Part shown: one piece after another, positions 58,098 through 64,000 of the stretch
How positions within the stretch are numbered: the stretch's first letter is position 1
Layout: the number at the start of each line of letters is the position of its first letter
From: Paenibacillus sp. JJ-223
GTDB taxonomy: Bacteria; Bacillota; Bacilli; Paenibacillales; Paenibacillaceae
Assembly (NCBI RefSeq): GCF_927798175.1
Contig: NZ_CAKMMP010000023.1
Span: forward strand, 1-64,000
DNA length: 64,000 nucleotides
Direction of reading: 5' to 3'
Notes under the pieces: model-generated
Database searches by the model: none
What the model saw: only the letters and a program-made list of their open reading frames with translations
Told to the model about the DNA's origin: nothing
Translations under genes and position numbers: made by a program

Positions 58098-58436
58098 TTG
58101 TTCGCAATGGGCTTGATTGCCGGTATATTCGGTATTATTGCATCGATTGTCGCTTTGATGATCGGAGGAATCGATGCGGCATTTTCCGAAAGCGGAACAT
58201 CCAGCGTGACAGGGCTTGCAATTTCAGCACTTCTGTTCAGCATTTTAGGAATTGTAGGGGCAGCGTTCACCAAAAGCAAACCAAAGCTGGCTGGCTGGTT
58301 GATGCTTGTTAGTGGGGTTGCCGGGTTTATCAGTATTTCTATGTTCTACATATTATCAGGAGTACTCTTTATTGTAGCAGGGTTCATGGGGATCCTTAGT
58401 AAGAAGAAGGTCGTACAGGAAGCGCGCCCGAATTGA
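58098..58436 (+). CDS. DUF4064-like small membrane protein
   Basis: A 112-aa protein with four hydrophobic segments (about 3-25, 38-58, 64-82, 83-102) and the DUF4064 look: GLIAGIFGIIASIVALMIGG, ISALLFSILGIVGAAF and ILSGVLFIVAGFMGIL. The start is TTG 58098, with GTAGGAGGAG ahead. Function unknown. A TATACT (58056-58061) upstream may be its -10. It is followed by a strong terminator and stands alone. Confidence 0.75.
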   Translation: MFAMGLIAGIFGIIASIVALMIGGIDAAFSESGTSSVTGLAISALLFSILGIVGAAFTKSKPKLAGWLMLVSGVAGFISISMFYILSGVLFIVAGFMGILSKKKVVQEARPN

Positions 58437-58467
58437 AGCTAACAAAAATTAGTTATATGCACTGAGC

Positions 58468-58504
58468 AAAAAGTCTCTGCCAACATGGACAGAGACTTTT
58501 TGTT
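58468..58504 (+). terminator. Terminator after the DUF4064-like gene
   Basis: AAAAAGTCTCTG (58468-58479) pairs with CAGAGACTTTTT (58490-58501). It could act in both directions. Confidence 0.92.
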
Positions 58505-58835
58505 ATGCTCCAATTTCCATGGGTTTTATTGGTTTATTGGTTAGCGTTCAAATGGGAGCCATCCAAATGGGTTTGGCAGCAGCAGTTAATATCAAGGATT
58601 TATGTTATATAATTCGGAATTTTTTATAATAAAATCAGTGATTGCGCACAAAAAAAGCAGGAGACAAGAACCCGCAAATTCTAGTGTTTTTCATCTAGAA
58701 AACCACCTACAATCCGGCTAAAACAGGCCAAAACATATAGAAATACAATGGCACAACAAATACTGGAAGAACCTGTTGCATCAATGAAAAGAAACGATAA
58801 GACACATATTGAAACCGATTGCAACAGCCAAATGA

Positions 58836-58850
58836 TTATCAGTGTGATAA
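58836..58850. promoter_or_regulatory. 15-bp palindrome upstream of the citZ promoter
   Basis: TTATCA-GTG-TGATAA is a perfect 6-3-6 inverted repeat 33 bp upstream of the predicted -35. The CcpC consensus (ATAA-N7-TTAT) has the opposite half-site order, so the binding protein is unknown. The rest of 58505-58835 is AT-rich and shows no gene. Confidence 0.35.
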
Positions 58851-58883
58851 AGAAGTTTAATGCCCTAATGACACTTGACGATG

Positions 58884-58912
58884 TTCACATAAACGACAAA
58901 ATCCAGTATGAT
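58884..58912 (+). promoter_or_regulatory. Predicted citZ promoter
   Basis: TTCACA (58884-58889), a 17-bp spacer and TATGAT (58907-58912) fit a sigma-A promoter. The resulting leader to citZ would be about 245 nt. Confidence 0.55.
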
Positions 58913-58978
58913 GTTATAAGGAAATGACGATTGACAGATAAGAATTGCGTAATTTGGAAATTTTACCAACTTATTTAA

Positions 58979-58992
58979 TGTAAATGTTTTCA
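58979..58992 (+). promoter_or_regulatory. Candidate CcpA cre site in the citZ leader
   Basis: TGTAAATGTTTTCA matches the cre core TGNAANCGNWWNCA at all fixed positions but one (T for C). It lies about 60 bp downstream of the predicted start point, where CcpA would block elongation. citZ of Bacillus is known to be CcpA-controlled. Confidence 0.5.
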
Positions 58993-59163
58993 AAAGTTTG
59001 TTGATGCTCGGCCGTTGCCTGTGAACCCATGGATCGGAGATGTCTGATCTGAGCAGAACGACCTCATGCGCGAGAACCACTCCTGCCAGACCCGGTCTGG
59101 CTTCTCTGCAAGTACGACGATAGTTGTTTTTCTTATTTCGCTTATTAAAAGGAGAGATGTAAT

Positions 59164-60276
59164 ATGACAGCTACCAAAGGCTTGGAAGGCATCGTTGCGG
59201 CGACCTCTTCGATCAGTTCCATTGTGGACGGCGTGCTCACGTATCGCGGTTACAATATTGACGATTTGGCTGAGCATGCAAGCTTCGAAGAAGTGGCCTA
59301 CCTGTTGTGGTTCGGCAAACTTCCAAACGCTAATGAACTGGAAACCCTGAAGAACAGCCTGAGCGAGTATGCGGCGATTCCCGACGAATTGATTGCGCAA
59401 ATTCGGCTGTATCCAAAAAGCATGAACACGATGGCGGCACTTCGTTCCGCGATCTCGGCATTGGGCCTTTACGACAGTCAGGCAGACGAAATGACGGCCG
59501 AGGCCAATGAGAACAAGGCAGTCAAACTGCAAGCGCAATTGCCTACCATCGTTGCAGCGATAGCCCGTATACGTCAAGGCAAAGACCCCGTGTCTCCAAA
59601 AGAAGGCGCTTCCATTGCGGAAAACTTCTTGTATATGCTGACAGGCGAGGAGCCGTCCGAAACGGCTGTTAAAGCGTTCGACCAGGCACTCGTCCTTCAT
59701 GCCGATCACGAGTTGAACGCGTCGACATTTGCTGCCCGCGTAACGGTAGCGACTTTGTCTGATATTTACTCCGGCGTTACTTCTGCCATCGGAGCGCTGA
59801 AAGGTCCGTTGCACGGCGGCGCGAACGAAGCGGTGATGAAGATGCTGAACGAAATCGGTACGCCGGATCGTTTGGAATCCTTCATTCAGGAGAAGCTCAA
59901 CAACCGCGAGAAGATCATGGGTTTCGGACACCGCGTTTACAAAAACGGCGATCCACGGGCCAAACATCTGCAAAAGATGTCCAGAGAGCTCGGGGAGATG
60001 AACAACGATACTCGTCTTTACGAAATGTCCGTCAAAATCGAAGAGATGGTTACGGGCCAAAAGGGACTGAAACCAAACGTGGATTTCTATTCCGCATCGG
60101 TGTACACACAACTGGGCATCGATCACGAATTGTTCACGCCGATTTTTGCCATTAGCCGCGTATCGGGATGGACAGCTCACATCCTGGAGCAGCTTTCCGA
60201 TAACCGGATCATTCGTCCACGCGCGGAGTATACGGGACCTGCCGAGCAGAAGTACGTTGCGATTGGGTTTCGCTAA
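59164..60276 (+). CDS. citZ: Citrate synthase
   Basis: Citrate synthase condenses oxaloacetate and acetyl-CoA at the entry of the TCA cycle. Catalytic motifs: His in LHADHELNAS, GPLHGGANEAVM (His), GFGHRVYKNGDPRA and the late Asp in KPNVDFYSASVY. At 370 aa it is the short Gram-positive form. AAAGGAGAGATG precedes ATG 59164. It begins the citZ-icd-mdh set as in Bacillus; upstream is a 660-bp region with a promoter and a cre-like site. Confidence 0.96.
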   Translation: MTATKGLEGIVAATSSISSIVDGVLTYRGYNIDDLAEHASFEEVAYLLWFGKLPNANELETLKNSLSEYAAIPDELIAQIRLYPKSMNTMAALRSAISALGLYDSQADEMTAEANENKAVKLQAQLPTIVAAIARIRQGKDPVSPKEGASIAENFLYMLTGEEPSETAVKAFDQALVLHADHELNASTFAARVTVATLSDIYSGVTSAIGALKGPLHGGANEAVMKMLNEIGTPDRLESFIQEKLNNREKIMGFGHRVYKNGDPRAKHLQKMSRELGEMNNDTRLYEMSVKIEEMVTGQKGLKPNVDFYSASVYTQLGIDHELFTPIFAISRVSGWTAHILEQLSDNRIIRPRAEYTGPAEQKYVAIGFR

Positions 60277-60333
60277 TTGATGGAAAAACCAGTATAATAA
60301 ACAACGATGAGGCGAAGGGGCTGCTCATACCGG

Positions 60334-60397
60334 GTTGAAGAGCCATGCATGGGCTCCCCTCCTTCAACATAAGTACAAGCACGGCATGTATATGCCG
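60334..60397 (+). other. Two small hairpins between citZ and icd
   Basis: GTTGAAGAGCC pairs with GGGCT and CTTCAAC (60334-60368, with a bulge), and CGGCAT-GTAT-ATGCCG (60382-60397) forms a second stem-loop. Neither has a T tract, so they may stabilise or separate the citZ and icd messages. Confidence 0.4.
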
Positions 60398-60432
60398 GGG
60401 ATATTATTACACTTAGGGAGGAATTAGTGACC

Positions 60433-61725
60433 ATGAAATTAGAAAAATTTGCTCATCCAACTGAAGGAGAAAAAATTCAGATTGATAACGGCGCATTGCA
60501 AGTGCCTAATAACCCGATTATTCCATTCATCGAAGGCGACGGCACGGGCCGTGACATCTGGAAAGCGTCCAAGCGCGTTCTGGATGCGGCTGTGGACAAA
60601 GCTTACGGCGGCAGCAAAAAGATTGCATGGTACGAAGTATTTGCCGGAGAGAAAGCATTCAATACATACGGAGAATGGCTTCCAAACGATACACTTGAAG
60701 CAATCCGTGAGTACATTGTAGCGATCAAAGGACCTCTGACAACACCGATCGGCGGCGGCATCCGTTCCCTGAACGTTGCGCTGCGCCAGGAACTCGACCT
60801 GTATGTTTGCCTGCGTCCTGTACGTTACTTCAACGGCGTTCCATCCCCGGTAAAGCGTCCTGACCTGGTAGATATGGTCATTTTCCGCGAAAACACCGAG
60901 GACATCTACGCAGGAATCGAGTATGCGGAAGGTTCCGAAGAAGTGAAAAAAGTGATCCAGTTCCTGCAGCAGGAAATGGGCGTCAACAAAATCCGTTTCC
61001 CTGAAACTTCCGGGATCGGCATCAAGCCTGTATCTTCCGAAGGCTCCAAACGTTTGGTACGTGCGGCAGTGCAATACGCCATCGACCACAACCGCAAGAG
61101 CGTAACGTTGGTACACAAAGGCAACATCATGAAATTCACCGAAGGTGCTTTCAAAAACTGGGGATACGAAGTAGCTGAAGAGGAATTCGGCGATAAAGTG
61201 TTCACTTGGGCTCAATACGACAAAATCAAGGATGAGCAAGGCACGGATGCTGCAAACGCAGCACAAAAAGCGGCAGAAGATGCAGGCAAAATCATCATCA
61301 AAGATGCCATCGCCGACATCGCTTTGCAGCAAGTCCTGACTCGCCCAGCCGAGTTTGACGTCATTGCGACATTGAACCTGAACGGTGACTACCTGTCCGA
61401 TGCGCTGGCTGCGCAAGTTGGCGGAATCGGTATTGCTCCGGGCGCAAACATCAACTATGTGACTGGCCACGCGATCTTCGAAGCAACTCACGGTACTGCA
61501 CCGAAGTATGCGGACAAAGACGTGGTAAACCCAGGCTCGGTTATTTTGTCCGGCGTGATGCTGCTTGAGCATCTGGGCTGGCAAGAAGCGGCTGACCTCA
61601 TTTACAAAGGCATGGAAACTGCCATCAACAACAAAACGGTTACTTATGACTTTGCACGTTTGATGGAAGGCGCAACCGAAGTGAAATGCTCCGAGTTTGC
61701 CGACCAAATCATTAATAACCTGTAA
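60433..61725 (+). CDS. icd: Isocitrate dehydrogenase (NADP)
   Basis: Icd oxidises isocitrate to 2-oxoglutarate. Motifs: PFIEGDGTGRDIW near the N terminus, GPLTTPIGGGIRSLNVALRQ (substrate serine), YAGIEYAEGSEE, the catalytic Lys and Asp in VTLVHKGNIMKFTEG and LNLNGDYLSDALAAQVGGIGIAPGAN. At 430 aa it is of the E. coli/Bacillus type. ATG 60433 is preferred, as GGGAGG lies 10 bases ahead; GTG 60427 is an alternative. 156 bp separate it from citZ, 15 bp from mdh. Confidence 0.96.
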   Translation: MKLEKFAHPTEGEKIQIDNGALQVPNNPIIPFIEGDGTGRDIWKASKRVLDAAVDKAYGGSKKIAWYEVFAGEKAFNTYGEWLPNDTLEAIREYIVAIKGPLTTPIGGGIRSLNVALRQELDLYVCLRPVRYFNGVPSPVKRPDLVDMVIFRENTEDIYAGIEYAEGSEEVKKVIQFLQQEMGVNKIRFPETSGIGIKPVSSEGSKRLVRAAVQYAIDHNRKSVTLVHKGNIMKFTEGAFKNWGYEVAEEEFGDKVFTWAQYDKIKDEQGTDAANAAQKAAEDAGKIIIKDAIADIALQQVLTRPAEFDVIATLNLNGDYLSDALAAQVGGIGIAPGANINYVTGHAIFEATHGTAPKYADKDVVNPGSVILSGVMLLEHLGWQEAADLIYKGMETAINNKTVTYDFARLMEGATEVKCSEFADQIINNL

Positions 61726-61740
61726 AGGGAGACGATCACG

Positions 61741-62682
61741 TTGACGATCCAGCGCAAAAAAATCACCGTTGTCGGCGCCGGGTTTACCGGAGCCACGACC
61801 GCTCTGATGCTTGCCCAAAAAGAACTTGGGGACGTCGTACTGGTAGATATTCCGCAATTGGAGAACCCGACAAAAGGCAAAGCGCTTGACATGTTGGAAG
61901 CGAGTCCGGTTCAAGGGTTTGACAGCAATATCATCGGTACTTCCAGCTATGAGGATGCTGCTGGTTCCGATATCGTCATCATCACGGCCGGCATTGCCCG
62001 CAAACCGGGCATGAGCCGCGATGATCTGGTCAACACGAATGCAGGCATCGTAAAGTCCGTTTGTGAAAATGTGAAGGTGCATTGCCCTGATTCCATTGTC
62101 ATCATTTTGAGCAATCCGGTAGATGCGATGACCTACGCGGCGTACCAGACTTTAGGTTTCCCGAAAAACCGGGTTATCGGCCAATCCGGCGTGCTTGATA
62201 CGGCCCGTTACTGCACATTTATCGCTCAGGAGCTGAATGTATCGGTAGAAGACGTTCGCGGTTTCGTCCTTGGTGGCCATGGAGATGATATGGTGCCTCT
62301 GGTGAGATATTCCAGCGTCGGCGGCATTCCGATCGATACGTTGATTCCTGCGGACCGCATCGAAGCGATCGTTCAGCGCACGCGCGTGGGCGGCGGCGAA
62401 ATCGTCAATCTGCTGGGCAACGGCAGCGCCTATTACGCCCCGGCAGCCTCTCTCGTGCAGATGGCCGAGGCGATTTTGAAGGATAAGAAACGAATAATTC
62501 CGGTTATTGCATACTTGGAAGGCGAGTACGGCTACAATGATTTGTTCTTGGGCGTACCAACCATCCTGGGCGGCGACGGCATTGAAAAGGTGTTTGAACT
62601 GGAGTTGACGGAAGACGAGAAAGCGGCTTTGGACAAATCCGCCGAAGCTGTTCGCAATGTCATTTCAGTCGTGAACCTTTAA
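61741..62682 (+). CDS. mdh: Malate dehydrogenase
   Basis: Mdh oxidises malate to oxaloacetate with NAD. It is the LDH-like form: VVGAGFTGATTALMLA (nucleotide fold), ARKPGMSRDDLVNTN (substrate Arg loop), GQSGVLDTARY, and the catalytic His in VLGGHGDDMVPL. At 313 aa it is normal. The start is TTG 61741, with AAAGGGAGAC 9 bases ahead. It follows icd closely, in the same operon. A terminator follows. Confidence 0.96.
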   Translation: MTIQRKKITVVGAGFTGATTALMLAQKELGDVVLVDIPQLENPTKGKALDMLEASPVQGFDSNIIGTSSYEDAAGSDIVIITAGIARKPGMSRDDLVNTNAGIVKSVCENVKVHCPDSIVIILSNPVDAMTYAAYQTLGFPKNRVIGQSGVLDTARYCTFIAQELNVSVEDVRGFVLGGHGDDMVPLVRYSSVGGIPIDTLIPADRIEAIVQRTRVGGGEIVNLLGNGSAYYAPAASLVQMAEAILKDKKRIIPVIAYLEGEYGYNDLFLGVPTILGGDGIEKVFELELTEDEKAALDKSAEAVRNVISVVNL

Positions 62683-62711
62683 ATTTGAACATTTCCCAAA
62701 CAGCAATCAAG

Positions 62712-62744
62712 AAACCTTCGGAGATTCCGGAGGTTTTCTTTTCT
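62712..62744 (+). terminator. citZ-icd-mdh terminator
   Basis: AAACCTTCGGA (62712-62722) pairs with TCCGGAGGTTT (62726-62736), followed by TCTTTTCTTT. Confidence 0.88.
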
Positions 62745-62814
62745 TTGGATAACTTCACCAGTATAATGGGATGTGATGAATAGCACACATTGCTTATTGA
62801 GGAGGATGAAGGGT

Positions 62815-63240
62815 TTGGGTATGGTGATGTATTTGCTCCATATTGTCGGAGCGCTGTCTATGGGGTTCTATTTAATCTTGCCGTTTGTGGTTGGTAAAAT
62901 TCGCACGCTGAGCTCTGCTGCGCAGGAGGGAACGTTCACAACACTCCGTTCGCTGAACAAAGTGGCTCAATATGGTCTGATCATTCAACTGCTTACCGGG
63001 GGTTACCTCATGACCAAAGGGGAGTACTCCCATCTATGGATGACCATTGTTGTTCTTTTGCTGCTGGCCATTGCAGCGATCGGTGGCATTATGGGCAAAC
63101 CGCTGCGACTCGCGGCAGAAGGCGCGAGGAGCAATCAGGATGTCCGTTCGTACCAGAGCAAAATCAGTACATTCAGCGCATTGCTGGCCGTATTTTTGCT
63201 CGTCATGGTTTATCTGATGGTAAACCCCGGCGTGATCTAA
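62815..63240 (+). CDS. Four-segment membrane protein of unknown function
   Basis: I do not recognise the family. This 141-aa protein has four hydrophobic segments: about 5-27 (YLLHIVGALSMGFYLILPFVVG), 53-70, 77-97 and 117-138, with short polar loops. The arrangement is like small DUF2269-like membrane proteins. The start is unclear: TTG 62815 has GGAGG 9 bases ahead; ATG 62821 has AAGGG. It follows the mdh terminator and is followed by a strong hairpin. Confidence 0.7.
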   Translation: MGMVMYLLHIVGALSMGFYLILPFVVGKIRTLSSAAQEGTFTTLRSLNKVAQYGLIIQLLTGGYLMTKGEYSHLWMTIVVLLLLAIAAIGGIMGKPLRLAAEGARSNQDVRSYQSKISTFSALLAVFLLVMVYLMVNPGVI

Positions 63241-63356
63241 GCCGTCTTACGGCTTGAGGAATGTAGGATTCGAGCGAAGATTGAAGCGTTTGCATCATGC
63301 TGGTAAGTCAGGGCCAGGACAAGCTGTCCTGCTCAAAAGTGGATTTCAAAAGGAAA

Positions 63357-63400
63357 CGCAAAAAAACAAGACAGCCTTTACTCTGTCTTGTTTTTTTGCG
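63357..63400. terminator. Bidirectional terminator before the GGDEF gene
   Basis: A perfect 18-bp inverted repeat: CGCAAAAAAACAAGACAG (63357-63374) against its reverse complement (63383-63400). Its T7 stretch works on both strands. Confidence 0.92.
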
Positions 63401-63478
63401 TTGTTCGGACAGTGCTCAGCATCCTGGAGATCATAACGACAGGCTGTTGTCCACCCTTATTCCGAATTCATCGTTCTT

Positions 63479-64000
63479 TCAGGCAGGGTTTGCCGTAAAA
63501 GCAAAGACGGTGTTCCGTCCGTTCCGTTTGGATTGATATAACGCATGATCGGCATCACGCAGCAGCGATTCCAGCGAATCCGATGGATTATGGCAGGACG
63601 TTATGCCGAAGCTGGACGTAATGGTGATGTTTGTCCCATCCCACCCCATAGGGTGTTCCAGCAAAGCCATGCGCAGTTGTTCGGCCAGTTGTTTGCCTTC
63701 CGCCAGCGTCATCTCGGGGAGGGCAATGACAAATTCTTCGCCGCCGTAACGCGCAAACAGCATATCCTGTCCGAGGTAACGGTTGCAGATTGAAACGACG
63801 TGCACGATCGCTTTGTCGCCTGTCTCATGTCCGTAGGTGTCGTTGATCCGTTTAAAATGATCGATATCGAACAAAATCAAGGATAGGGGCTGCCCATTCG
63901 CTAAAGCGTTCGTGAGCAATTTTCGCGCATGATGCAGAAATTGGGTTCGATTGTATATTTTGGTCAACCCGTCGAAATAGGCAAGCTGCTTTAACTGTTC
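63479..64000 (-). CDS. GGDEF-domain diguanylate cyclase, partial at window end
   Basis: The C-terminal 174 residues of a GGDEF protein; the frame is open to position 64000, so its N terminus lies outside. Motifs: FDGLTKIYNRTQF, FDIDHFKRINDTYGHETGD and RYGGEEFVIALPE (the GGEEF active site). The RxxD inhibitory site just before GGEEF reads LGQD here, so product inhibition at that site is unlikely. It should make cyclic-di-GMP. The N-terminal sensory part is not visible. Two HD-GYP proteins of this window could degrade its product. Confidence 0.9.
   Translation of the reverse strand, partial: EQLKQLAYFDGLTKIYNRTQFLHHARKLLTNALANGQPLSLILFDIDHFKRINDTYGHETGDKAIVHVVSICNRYLGQDMLFARYGGEEFVIALPEMTLAEGKQLAEQLRMALLEHPMGWDGTNITITSSFGITSCHNPSDSLESLLRDADHALYQSKRNGRNTVFAFTANPA

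Noticed and set aside
58836..58850. CcpC site at citZ
   Set aside because: The half-sites are TTAT-N7-ATAA, the reverse of the CcpC consensus ATAA-N7-TTAT.
60439..62082. 547-codon minus-strand frame across icd and mdh
   Set aside because: Antisense to two strongly supported enzymes; the amino acid composition is unnatural (Phe/Cys/His/Arg-rich).

Overview
The window looks like the chromosome of a Paenibacillus-type endospore former (low/moderate-GC Firmicute). The reasons are the sporulation genes (cotJABC, ytrH, ytrI, ytvI, a PdaA-type cortex deacetylase, a large yheC/yheD-type ATP-grasp cluster next to yheA), AGGAGG ribosome binding sites with frequent TTG/GTG starts, and a gene order ytoI-ytpI-ytrI-ytrH-dnaE-accD-accA-pyk-fxsA-ytvI-citZ-icd-mdh that matches the Bacillus core chromosome. 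No rRNA, tRNA, CRISPR array, insertion sequence or prophage was recognised.

Layout. (1) 0.2-3.7 kb: pdaA, a DegV lipid-binding protein, small membrane proteins and one unrecognised protein. (2) 3.9-7.3 kb: an accessory patch, AT-rich after about 4.8 kb, with a PNK-like kinase, a P-loop kinase, a calcineurin-like phosphoesterase, a 2H phosphodiesterase, the stub of an HTH regulator and a decayed copy of part of the yunC-like gene that is intact at 10.2 kb. (3) 7.5-14.3 kb: aquaporin, an SMI1/KNR4 protein, a lipoprotein, yunC-like, methionine salvage mtnK-mtnA, Dps and a DUF1802 protein. (4) 14.4-19.9 kb: the sufCDSUB Fe-S assembly operon behind two promoter-like sequences, one with a perfect Fur/PerR-type inverted repeat on its -10. 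(5) 20-28.4 kb: an M23 peptidase with no visible signal peptide, two HD-GYP proteins, a MoaD-MoaE fusion, a 5'-nucleotidase-like enzyme, YfkAB-type radical SAM and a CNNM/CorC membrane protein. (6) 28.6-30.0 kb: cotJABC.

(7) 30.1-33.7 kb: a minus-strand cluster of a thiamine-diphosphate enzyme, a carboxymuconolactone decarboxylase-like protein, a STAS-like protein and a KAS III-like enzyme that keeps its Cys but has lost the His and Asn of the usual triad. This is the best candidate for an undescribed small-molecule pathway. (8) 34.1-35.9 kb: Gfo/Idh/MocA oxidoreductase and HAD hydrolase. (9) 36.1-42.5 kb: five consecutive, diverged YheC/YheD-type ATP-grasp genes, then yheA. (10) 43.6-64 kb: core genes ytoI, ytpI, ytrI, ytrH, dnaE, pgpA, accDA, pyk, a thioesterase, fxsA, ytvI, citZ, icd, mdh, and a GGDEF protein cut by the window end.

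How they work together: citZ-icd-mdh with pyk and accDA links glycolysis, the TCA cycle and fatty acid synthesis. The citZ leader carries a near-consensus cre site downstream of a predicted promoter. suf and dps both belong to iron and oxidative-stress physiology. The HD-GYP pair and the GGDEF protein point to cyclic-di-GMP turnover. cotJ, yhe, ytr and ytvI genes serve spore formation. Functional calls come from reading translated motifs and gene order; no database search was run.
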